Below are positions 42,634-51,259 of a stretch of 64,000 bases of DNA, piece by piece. Origin of the DNA: Rhynchopus sp. YZ270_cl-10 (lineage: Eukaryota > Euglenozoa > Diplonemea > Diplonemida > Diplonemidae); the NCBI GenBank assembly GCA_964035575.1, contig OZ037932.1, positions 434,001 to 498,000 on the forward strand. Reading direction: 5' to 3'. Within the stretch, counting starts at the first letter, position 1, and each line of letters starts with the position of its first letter. The notes under the pieces were generated by a model that saw only the letters and a program-made list of their open reading frames with translations, was not told the DNA's origin and did no database searches. Both the position numbers and the translations under genes were made by a program.

Positions 42634-43795
42634 TTACGCCTTGGTCCTCTTCCACTCGTCGAAGCCCTCAAGGAGAGCGCCGTTCACAAGCGAGCTCAGC
42701 ACTCTCGCAGAGAAGCCTGCATAGAAGAACGCCCGCACACCACCTGCACCAGACACTCCTGCACGGAAGATGTCGCCGTAGCTGCCCTGAGCGCTGATCA
42801 GGTTCCTCCTGATCGTGTCGCATGGGTACGACATCACAGACCCGGTCATCGAGATCAGAGTGCCATGGAGGAACCTGCTGATCGTGCCCAGCTCAGACCA
42901 CTGTGCGCCGTAGTGGTCCTTGATCAGGTCCCATCCACCCATCTGTGTTCCACGGAAGATCATGAGCCCAGGTGCGTCCATCATGAACCCACGGTAGAAG
43001 CCCTTGAAGCCGTGCTTCTGACGCACGTCCGTCACTGCGTTGCGCCACGAGCCAGAGTTCTTCGTGGCAAGGTGCTGGCGCATCACATCCAGAGGGTACG
43101 CCCACACGACAGCAGTACCCACACCAGTCAGTGCACCAGACCCAACCTTGCTCACGAAGTACTTCCCGTACTGGTCCTGCTTGCTGTACCTGTTCGTGGT
43201 GTGGTGTGTGATGAGAGGTCAAGAAGAAACACATGTGTCACAGCGATGCTGTCAAAAGAATCTCCGTCGTCATACTAAGCGTGCCCCCCACGTGTGAAAC
43301 GCAACGAGACAAACAGACCTGGCACGGACTTAACGAGGTTTTGAGTGACAAGTCACCGTTTCCCTCGAGCCTAAGCCAAATCATCATGTCTCTAATAAGG
43401 GGCGCGCCACTCAAAGCCGACGTTTTGTGTTGTGTTTTGTGGTGTGTGGGTGGGAAGGAAGCAAAGAACACATACGTGGGGATGGTCTGGCTGATGGCAT
43501 CCTTCATGAAGAGGTGGATGTACTGCGAAGGGAACCAACGCACCAGTGTCGGCGTCACACCCTTCCACGGCGACAGCATGCCCTCCTTCTTCAGCAGCTG
43601 GCTTGCGTTCCCAAGCGACGACAGCGACGTTCCTTTGTACGCCTGGTTCAGGTGCTGTGTCTGCATGAGCAGGCGCACACGCTCCATCGGGTACAGCGCC
43701 AGCTTGATCCCCACGGGCATCGCCTGGATCGTCGAGAAGTGCTTCACCTTTTGCGCAATGTCGCTCATGTTCTGCTGTGTTGCACTGAATGCCAT
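42634..43795 (-). CDS. ADP/ATP-carrier-like mitochondrial carrier, tandem copy 3
   Basis: Exons 43476-43795 and 42634-43189, intron 286 bp; the product is the same 291 residues as copies 1 and 2. A few silent third-position changes are visible (for example near 42967). The 5' flank differs completely from copies 1 and 2 beyond GAACCGAACATG, so its promoter or leader may differ. Only about 200 bp separate it from the next gene upstream on the map (43999). Confidence 0.9.
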
Positions 43796-43998
43796 GTTCG
43801 GTTCAAAAAGAAAAATCTAAATGTGTATTACAACTGTTTTTTGTGATGGTACATAACACCCACCCACGAAAAACCCTGCAACAAAAACGTCACAAAAACC
43901 AAATTTAACCCCACTTTTTTTAATCAAAACTCTAACTCACACGCCCCTAAAGAGACATGCAAAAAAATCGCATAAAAAATCTAGCACTACTTCCCCAC

Positions 43999-45549
43999 TC
44001 AAAAGCTATCCTCATTGAGCCCCAACGCCTTGCACTTATCTGCAATGCACGCCGACAGCTGCTGGATGTAGCTGTCCTCAGGCTGCATAACACCCGTCTC
44101 CAACAGACGCCTGCGGTTCGCAATCTCACGCTTTAGCGCCTCCGCTGGGTCGTTGTGCACGGCTGCGGGGACATCGCTTGACACCACATCATCACCTTCC
44201 TCTACCTCTACAACATACCCCGACAGCGGCAGGGTCAACGCATCTTCATGCAAGCTGTGCTCCGTTTCAAGAAGAACATCACTTCGCTCCGCATCATCCG
44301 CGTCTGAGGAGACCACCACCTCATTCCCGGTTCTGTAGCCACTACTGGACGGGGCTGCAACCAGCTCCGCGGTGCGCTGTGTGTGGGTGGTGTGCCCTCC
44401 CCCTCCCCCTCCCCCTCCCCCTCCCCCTCCCCCTCCCCCTCCCCCTCCCCCTCCCCCTCTCTCTCCTCTGCCCCGTTTTGTTCTTTGCCTCTGCTCGGAG
44501 AGGGCAGCACGCTCTGCGTCTTCCGCCTCTGCGAGGAGCAGTTTCAACTCTTCCCCACTTTGAAGATGCGGTGAGAAGAGAGGGGCCGGGGGTGCGTGGA
44601 GAGAGTGGTCTTGGTGGTTGTGGCTTTGGTTGTGTCGTTGAGGCGATGCAGACAGCTGACTTTGCGTCGCATTGAACAGAGCAGTCTCCCTCTCCATTTG
44701 ACGCAACATCGCCGCCTCCTGCAACGCCTGCGCCCGCCTCACCGAAACCTTCTCATTCTCAATCGCATCAATCCGCTGCTTCTGTGTTATCTCCAGCAAC
44801 TTATTGTAATCCGCAGCAATCTGCTTCAGCTTCGCTTTATACTTCTGCGACACAGCCTTCTCCAGTTGATGCTTCTCTAAAAGCTCAGCATTCTCCCGCT
44901 TCAACACTGTGGCCTCCTGCTTTGCTTCTCGCAGCTCAAGGGTTAACCTTGTTGTATCACCGCCAAGAAGGTTTTCCCGTTTGTATTCAGCATATTCGGT
45001 ACAGAGTCGGTCGTAGTCGCGTTGCAGGCGGTCCACTCTTCCTTGCAGAAGATGGTTTTCTTCTGTCAATTCAGCGGCCTTAGTGTTTAACGCTTCTGTG
45101 TTGAAATAATTCCGTTCTGTACCTTGACGAACCGTTTCTGCCGCTTCCCGAAGTTTTCCTTCATGCTCCACAACAAGCTGAGAGTGTTTCGCCGTAAGTT
45201 TTGCTTCCTCTGTCGCAAGCCTATCTTGTCTCTCCTGAAGCTCCTCAAGCGTTCGAGACACCCTTAGAGAAAGCTGATGAACCTGCCCCTTCTCCTTTTC
45301 GAAAGCCTCTAACCTAAGCTGTTCCCTCCGTGCGATCTGCTCATCAGCCTTCCGCCCCATAACTACCCGCTCCCTCTCCAGCCTCTTCTCAAACTTCCTC
45401 CGTTCCTCCACCTTCCAGACCTCAAGGTCCCACGCTGCCTGGTATTCTGCAGTCTCTCGGACATCTTCTGAGATACTCAGATTGGGGTTAGGCAATGAAG
45501 AACCAGGTGGAGGGGAGGTAGGGGTTGAGGACGACGGTTGGGCACTCAT
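43999..45549 (-). CDS. Coiled-coil protein with poly-Gly tract
   Basis: Single exon, 516 residues from MSAQPSSS; the in-frame upstream extension looks like leader. Pro/Ser-rich start, then a long coiled coil at about 42-290, rich in Glu, Arg, Leu and Gln. A Gln/His/Ser linker follows, then LLLAEAEDAERAAL, then about 22 consecutive Gly residues at about 364-385 encoded by a hexamer repeat, and an acidic region (EVEEGDDVV). The final segment, LKREIANRRRLLETG to IADKCKALG, has the look of the short C-terminal helices found in some centriolar and ciliary coiled-coil proteins, but I cannot assign a family. Structural or cytoskeletal role inferred weakly. Confidence 0.8.
   Translation of the reverse strand: MSAQPSSSTPTSPPPGSSLPNPNLSISEDVRETAEYQAAWDLEVWKVEERRKFEKRLERERVVMGRKADEQIARREQLRLEAFEKEKGQVHQLSLRVSRTLEELQERQDRLATEEAKLTAKHSQLVVEHEGKLREAAETVRQGTERNYFNTEALNTKAAELTEENHLLQGRVDRLQRDYDRLCTEYAEYKRENLLGGDTTRLTLELREAKQEATVLKRENAELLEKHQLEKAVSQKYKAKLKQIAADYNKLLEITQKQRIDAIENEKVSVRRAQALQEAAMLRQMERETALFNATQSQLSASPQRHNQSHNHQDHSLHAPPAPLFSPHLQSGEELKLLLAEAEDAERAALSEQRQRTKRGRGERGGGGGGGGGGGGGGGGGGGGGHTTHTQRTAELVAAPSSSGYRTGNEVVVSSDADDAERSDVLLETEHSLHEDALTLPLSGYVVEVEEGDDVVSSDVPAAVHNDPAEALKREIANRRRLLETGVMQPEDSYIQQLSACIADKCKALGLNEDSF
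44393..44458. repeat. (CCCCCT)n repeat encoding poly-Gly
   Basis: About eleven copies of CCCCCT within the coiled-coil gene. The coding strand is AGGGGG-repeated and can form G-quadruplexes. Frame is kept because the unit is six bases. Expected to vary in length between alleles. Confidence 0.9.
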
Positions 45550-46269
45550 TTTAAAGGGAAGCAAAAAAACAAAACTGAGAAAATTATATCGGGTTTGTGT
45601 TTGGGTATTCCATTCTGTATTGGGAGAGGTTGGTGGAGGGGAGGAAGGAAGTGATGCGGTAATGGATTCCAATGAATTTAACTGCCAGAAGACGTGAGAA
45701 TAATACAGCAGGCAGGGTGGGTACGATGTGAAGAGGTGGGGCATAAAAAGGGGGGGAATGTGGTTGTATCTTTTTCAGCATAACTTTCGGTCCATAGAGG
45801 AAAAGCATGTGATGCAGAAAACGGTGTAGTTCGTGTTAGTGGAATCCGGTTCCTCATTTTCAGAGTGCAAAACTGTAAACATCAAAGATGTAGTACAAAC
45901 ACTGCTGATAGGGGGCGCAAAACCATCGCACATAACAGGTAGATAACAAGCTATCAAAAAACAATCCCAAAAAAAAGGAGTAAGTTGGCGAGGTAAGTAG
46001 TGTTTCGAAAACACGAAGAAAGAAAGGAAAACGAAAGAAATCGAAACGTTGCCTTGTGAGCGCACAGTGGGACACAGGAACGTAGCGAAACAAAAAAGGC
46101 AACTTCTGGAGAAAACCCAAATATCAAATGTACTTGGGTCATCTGAAAAGGGCCACCCTATTGGGGAGATACTGTGATGGTGCAAGAAAAATTCGTCTCC
46201 CCCTTTTCAGATGACCCAAATATACCAAGGGAAATCGTCGCTTTGCAGCCCAAAGGAAAGGACTCACTT
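45550..46269. other. Intergenic
   Basis: No gene supported. An inverted repeat lies at 46134-46219, close to the glutathione transferase stop. A segment near 45900-45922 (CTGATAGGGGGCGCAAAACC) resembles one near 27690. The 136-residue ORF across here has no coding bias. Confidence 0.5.
46134..46219. repeat. 19-bp perfect inverted repeat downstream of GST gene
   Basis: TTGGGTCATCTGAAAAGGG (46134-46152) is exactly complementary to 46201-46219, with a 48-base spacer. It starts about 50 bases past the GST stop on the transcribed strand. It could be a small foldback element or a 3'-end hairpin of the mRNA. Confidence 0.7.
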
Positions 46270-46914
46270 TCAGGCCTTGAAGACAGTGCGGAGGCCCTCC
46301 GCAGACGCGTAGTATTCCTTCACCTTCGGGTGGTTTGCCACCACAGCCTTGTGTGCAGCAAGGTTCTTGAACGGCGCCAGTGCGTCCGACGGGATTCCGG
46401 TAAAGAACCCAGAAACAAGCACGTTCACGGAGACGAAGAGCGACAGGTCAGCCACCGTCAGAGAGTCACCCACAGCGTACTTCTTCCCCGCAAGGCGAGA
46501 GTCGAGGAAGCTCAGCCACTTGTGCACGTCCCCGCCCTCGGCAATCGCAGCCGCAAGGAAGGCCTTCTTCTCCGCCTCGTCCGTCATCGCAAACGACTTC
46601 CCGAGGGCAGTGAAGATCTCCGCTGAGTAGTCAACCGACTCGTCCACACTCAGTGCCGCGCGTGCATCCTCGGGGTACAGGTTCGCGAGCCTCCCGACGT
46701 AGCGCAGGATTGCGTGCGCCTGCCCGACCACCTCCCCGTCCACGTGCAGAAGCGGCAGCTGCTGCGGTGCCACCTTTGCCTTCATACCCGCTCCCCACGT
46801 CGGGAAGTCAATGTGCTCATCCTCAAGCGCAAGGCCACCGATGTGTGCGGCAAGACGGACGGCCTCAGGCTTTCCGGGGAAGGCGAAGTAGACGAGCTTC
46901 AGGGTGGGTGCCAT
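46270..46914 (-). CDS. Glutathione S-transferase, sigma-like
   Basis: Single exon, 214 residues. The N-terminal thioredoxin-like domain runs about 4-80 with Tyr9 (LVYFAFPGKPEAVR), the Tyr-class catalytic position, the cis-Pro in QLPLL (Pro54) and the ILRYVGRL helix. The usual Gln-Ser pair that binds the gamma-glutamyl group reads Gln65-Ala66 (GQAHAILRY), an unusual change. The all-helical C-terminal domain, about 87-214, holds GDSLTVADLSLF. The family conjugates glutathione to electrophiles or isomerises prostaglandin-like substrates; the substrate cannot be inferred. Start MAPTLK lies in context AACAATG. C/G-ending codon bias suggests good expression. Confidence 0.88.
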   Translation of the reverse strand: MAPTLKLVYFAFPGKPEAVRLAAHIGGLALEDEHIDFPTWGAGMKAKVAPQQLPLLHVDGEVVGQAHAILRYVGRLANLYPEDARAALSVDESVDYSAEIFTALGKSFAMTDEAEKKAFLAAAIAEGGDVHKWLSFLDSRLAGKKYAVGDSLTVADLSLFVSVNVLVSGFFTGIPSDALAPFKNLAAHKAVVANHPKVKEYYASAEGLRTVFKA

Positions 46915-47892
46915 TGTTAGGGTGGGTTGTTGTTTTGTCAAAAATAACCTGTGTGTGTGTGTGTTTGTTCTGTGGGAGGGATAGACATTGTGAGCAACAA
47001 GCAAACAAGCAGGACTCGGCAGACAACGCATTGAATACAGGAAGATGGGCTTTTTTTTGCATCTCTTTTCCCCGACCAGGTTCAGTTTGGTAGGTTGTCA
47101 AAAAACGGTGGATTATCAATTGCATAACACCCTCATGGGCGCAGACACGAACACACCGTGAGGCAATAAACTGCTTTTTCAGATGTATTCTAATCAAGTG
47201 AACAGAACACACTACTAGGAATAAAAGAAAGAAAAGTTTATAAGATGATCCTAAGCCTCGCGTGCTGAGTCACCTTGTAAAGAAAAGGAAGAAAGAACTG
47301 CATTGAAAGAGACGGGATATGCCCTATGGGCATCACATTTGTATACACCTTCTAGAAAAAAACATACAGGGATACCCAAAAAAAACCCATGTCAGAAAAG
47401 CTCAACTGGTGTTCCCGAAAAGTGCCAGATATTGACAGGATTTCGGTAACACCACAAAAACCGAACAAAAAAAAAAAAAAGGTAAAAAATGCTCCTGAAA
47501 TGGGGTCATCGCTTTATCTTGAGACTATCACTATGTAAAATTCTGGGGGAAAAAATGGAACCTCGTTGGAAATATGTACCAAAAAAACGGCACCTTTTTT
47601 TGAGAAAAAAAAAAAATGTGGATGATTTTTGTGTCTTTGCACGGCGACCCACACAACAACCTTGAAAAGAACAGAGACTGCTTAAGAATGAGAGCTTTGT
47701 ACAAGATAATGGACGCTATCTAAACCAGGGTACGTCTCAGTTCCACCCCCACCACTACCTCCCCCCCTCCACTTCTCCCCCCACCCATACCCCTTCACAC
47801 ACCCTTTGCCCCGATCCACTCTTCATAAGCGTTCGCAGGCGAGTTGGGAGTGCATTCTCCTACTCCCCTTACCCTACCCCACCCCCTCCACA
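46915..47892. other. Intergenic between GST and PP4 genes
   Basis: No gene supported. A diverged AGTGC-type module lies near 47110-47160, a CTAAG-type copy near 47233-47280, and a GACAGGATTTCGGTAACACC segment near 47433 that matches 8457. A pyrimidine-rich, C-run block at about 47738-47885 lies just beyond the PP4 stop, so the transcript there would be G-rich. Confidence 0.5.
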
Positions 47893-50800
47893 TTAGTCAG
47901 GCTCGTCGTCTTCTGAGAGGGGTACTGGGGCGTTGGCGGGACGTTTCCTTGCGAATTCTGGTGCCTCATGGAAGACGTTGAAGTGTCTGTTGAAAAATAT
48001 GAATATTTTTTGTTCTGAAAATTGGAATAGTGTAGTTGCCACATGAAGCTCCACTGTCTGTCTGTTCTAACAGATGGCGGGCCATCTATGAACGGGGAGA
48101 GATTTTTTTTACTAGCTCTTCAGTATCTCACAGGCTCTCACAAAGCTCTCGCAGCCTGTTGCGTGTCTCACGGAAACGATCACAGAGGGCCCAATATGTA
48201 GTTCGGTAAAGGGTACACAAAAAGGTAACCATATTGCATTTAACATACCGTGGTTGGAGCAGCGAATTTGAGTCTATTATCAATTCATCATCTACCTGGA
48301 GGATGGCTGCTTTGTTTTTGCAGCGGTAACAGTAGTTCGGTGCGGACCAGACCGTTGCACATTTGCCGTCGAAGAGGATGTGGTAGCCCTCTGAGCACAG
48401 CTGGTGTGCTCGCACCACCGAGCCGAGTTTGTTAGAGTGCAGGAAGCGGTCGAGAATGTCCTCCCCAAAGGTGAACCCCGCACCTCTGACGGAGACCGCG
48501 AAGCCTTCTGCAGCAGGGTCCGGGTCGGACCACATCATGTCGCTGAAGGGGCCGTCCCTGGGCACCTCACTGAACCTATTGATCACCCGAATATGGTCTA
48601 AGAGGAGCACCGAAGGCGACACACCCCCGTGCACCGCAAATATCCGGTTCTCAATCAACGCCGAGATCGTCAAACAGTCGAACACCTCCATCACAGCGCC
48701 CCACACCACGGCACTCCCGTACTTACAGACGCATTCACTGTAGAAGCCGTACACCATGGACGTGCTCCGTGTTTCATGGTTGCCGCGCAGCAGTGTGATG
48801 CGCGCAGGGTAGCGCAGCTTATAGCACAACAGCAAAGAGATCGTCTCGATGCTGTAATACCCGCGGTCCACATAGTCGCCTAGGAAAAGGTAGTTCTGTT
48901 GGTGAAGGATGTAAGGGTGTAAATTGAAAAACTCAAGGGGAGATACCAGGGAAAACCTTGTAGGTCTAACCCATATTATCAGGGCCTTCAACCATCGACA
49001 AAGTCTGTCCACAGTTTTGTCGAAGTAAAAAAAAAAAAAAAAAAAAATAATAACTATTTATTCAACGCCTTTTAGCGTGGTTTTTTTTTGCGATAACTTC
49101 ACGCATTTTTTTCCCAGGCGAGTGGTAGTTAATTTGCCGAGCGAAGCGAGGCAAATTGAATCCACGAGCCTGGGAAAAAAATAAGTGAAGTATCGCAAAA
49201 AAATTCGCTAAAAGGCGTTGAATACGTAATTTTATTTCACGTTAAATAAAGTATACGAAAGGATTTGGCACTTTTAGCGTGACTCATTTATTGTGCAATA
49301 ACTAACGAGTATGTGTCCCTCCAGGTAGCTTTCCTTACCCTCCCGCCAGCGCTACCGGGAATCCCACGGGACCCCTAGCTAGGCTAGCGGGACTCCCGCT
49401 AGGGGCTGGCGTACCTGAGGGGCTGGAGGGAGGCTAAAAAAGGCTGGAGGGTCCCTCCAGCCCTGTTACCCTCCCGCGGGGGAACCTGCAAAAACCCGGT
49501 AAACTGGGCCCGGGTGCTAGCGGGAGGTCGGGAAATGGCTATCGTGCAAGAGCGAGAGACATTCAGAAGATCCCCGCCCATCACAGAATATCATGCTTCC
49601 TCACAATGAAGTAAGGGGGTGGTGTGTCCTTCGCCTTCATAGGTAATGAAGGAGTCGATTTCTTGTTTCGTAAGTGAGGAGTGTCTTGGACTGTCGTGTC
49701 GGTAGCCGGTCTCGTGTTGCTTCAAGAGACACACGAGCCTGCGGAAACTGGTCTTGCAGTTGCACCCCATACTTCCTCACCAATATGCTGCTCAGCTTAC
49801 TGAACGCTGTCCATTACGACGACGATTTGATGCACTATGCACAAAACAAAGTCGGCTTCCGTGGGCTTACCGTTGGGCTTCCCTTAAAAAGCGGTCCCAT
49901 TCACGGATGTACGGTGTCGACGATGCTAGTCCTTCAACAAAACCACTGTAGTGCTCGTCCATCTCTTGTCGGAGGACCGTTTGCGTCTTAGATCCTTCGG
50001 CATGTTGCGTGTGTCAAAAAAAAAAATGGGAAAAGTGCAAAAAAAAATCGCAATTTTCAATTTTTAGGCGGGTGGTGGTGCAGGATGTACCAAAATTTAG
50101 CGTGAAGTTATCGCCAAAAAAAACCCCTGTTTTAGCGTGAAAAAAACAAAAATAAAATCACGCTCCTAAGGAATTGCAGTGAAAAAAAGTGAAAATGCGT
50201 GAAATAAAGTTCAATTAGCGTGGTTTTTATTTGCGAAAAAAACACGGCGTGAAATTATCATTAAAAAGAATCACGCTAAAAGTGCCAAATCCTTCGTATA
50301 CTTTATTTAACTGTGGAATAAAAAAAAAAAAGACCTCCCCGAGCCCGCGCGCGCTTCGCGCGCGCAGGTGCAGCAAACCACAGGAGAGAAGCTCTCAGGG
50401 GTGTATACAGGTTTTGGTCATTTTTGAAAACTCGGTCAGCCAAAAAAACTCCGCCTGTCCCACACACGTGTATTTCAACACAAGCAGCATTGGTAGCTTT
50501 GTAGCCACTGGTGATCCACAAGCCGTAGTGGGTATCACACCTGTCTTATCAGTAAGCTCAGTACATTTGTAACAACAAAGGTCCCTGGCGAAGCCACGGT
50601 ACGCAACATTTCAATTATACCATGGCGCTTTATTTACAGCCAAACTATGGGATGCCTGCTTGCGTCGCAGGCGCACGGTACGCTACTTTTGCCTGGCTCA
50701 CTCCTCGTTGGGTTCTACGAGCTCTGTCCAAATGGTCACAGTGGATCACAGGAGAATGTTAAAGTTAAAACCCTGAACCGAGTTTCTCTCGTGGACTGCC

Positions 50801-51259
50801 CTGCAACTCGGTCAGAAATAAAAGGATTTTGCCAAAATCCCATATTTTTTTTTTGGATTTGTCGAACTTCGACAAAAAAAAAAACCAAAATAAAAAAGTT
50901 GTCGAAGTTAAGGCTTAACTTCGACACGTTGAAGGCCCTGCATATTATCAAAAAAAAAAAAAGGGGGGGTTGAAATGACGGATGCAGTTCTACATCCATT
51001 TCGTTTGCATCTGATGTGAAGAAAATGTAAAATTGTTTCATACCGTGTCTGGGGGCCATCCACCTACGCGGAACATCTCCATGAGATCCCAGAACTGCCC
51101 GTGGATGTCGCCCACGACGGTGACTGGGGAGGCGACCTGCTTCACATTGCTCTCCTCCGCCACAATGTCGCGTACGCTTGAGCACACCCAAAGGATTTCC
51201 TCGGCGGAGAGACAGCCTCCGTTCTTCAGACGCTCGATTAGCACGTCTAAATCAAGCAT
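47893..51259 (-). CDS. PP4-type Ser/Thr protein phosphatase catalytic subunit
   Basis: Three exons (51044-51259, 48249-48895, 47893-47986) give 318 residues; donors are GTATG in both introns and acceptors CAG. Metallophosphatase motifs are intact: GDIHG (50-54), GDYVDRG (78-84), RGNHE (109-113), HGG (161-163) and SAPNYCYRC (256-264). EESNVKQV, SPVTVVGDIHG and FRVGG match PP4 better than PP2A or PP6. The last exon was found by joining the frame to NVFHEAPEFARKRP, which lines up with the PP4 tail. The tail ends SEDDEPD, not the DYFL whose terminal Leu is carboxymethylated in PP2A, PP4 and PP6. About eight extra residues precede it. Intron 1 (48896-51043) is swollen by a hAT-like element; intron 2 (47987-48248) is 262 bp. 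Roles known for PP4: DNA repair, centrosome, chromatin. Confidence 0.88.
49059..49224. repeat. Large foldback nested in the hAT-like element
   Basis: Arms from TATTCAACGCCTTTTAGCG to CGCTAAAAGGCGTTGAATA. Pairing continues inward through TTCCCAGGC (49111-49119)/GCCTGGGAA (49168-49176) and AATTTGCC (49131-49138)/GGCAAATT (49150-49157). Nearly the whole 166 bp can form one long hairpin. Related TAGCGTG segments recur near 50098-50275. Confidence 0.7.
49241..50311. repeat. Nested inverted-repeat unit with AATAAAGTATACG ends
   Basis: GTTAAATAAAGTATACGA... at 49241-49281 is matched by its reverse complement at 50271-50311 with one-base differences. The AATAAAGTATACG motif also marks the ends of the element at 56692-58320, so the two may be relatives. 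The interior has a GC-rich block of short palindromes (about 49335-49530) and weak ORFs. A GCGCGCG/CGCGCGC hairpin follows at 50347-50365. Confidence 0.55.

Larger units (their letters stand above)
36771..43795 (-). repeat. Tandem array of three carrier-gene units
   Basis: Unit starts are 2.88 and 2.98 kb apart. Coding exons and intron are nearly identical between copies. Spacers share only blocks: about 38578-38915 with about 41640-42057, and about 39549-39652 with about 42521-42620. Similarity 5' of the start codon ends within about 10 bases in copy 3. The pattern fits recent duplication or gene conversion confined to the gene. Confidence 0.85.
48972..50948. mobile_element. hAT-like DNA element inside PP4 intron 1
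   Basis: The 8-bp direct repeat CATATTAT (48972-48979 and 50941-50948) flanks 48980-50940. The ends are inverted: CAGGGCCTTCAAC on both sides, followed by related TCGACAAAG and TCGAAG segments. An 8-bp duplication with CAGGG termini is characteristic of hAT transposons. Subterminal perfect palindromes occur at about 50866-50882 (TTGTCGAAC...) and 50901-50925. No intact hAT transposase is visible. The interior holds a foldback (49059-49224) and another inverted pair (49241-49281 with 50271-50311), pointing to nested insertions. Without it the intron would be about 180 bp, in line with its neighbours. Confidence 0.78.

Noticed and set aside
44393-44458. (CCCCCT)n as an internal telomere-like tract
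   Set aside because: It is in frame inside a long coding sequence and encodes poly-Gly, so a coding microsatellite explains it.
45775-46185. 136-residue minus-strand ORF
   Set aside because: Composition is spacer-like, no domain or coding bias, and it overlaps an inverted repeat.
49590-50010. Possible transposase remnant inside the hAT-like element
   Set aside because: Only short open stretches with no convincing family motif; too weak to assign.
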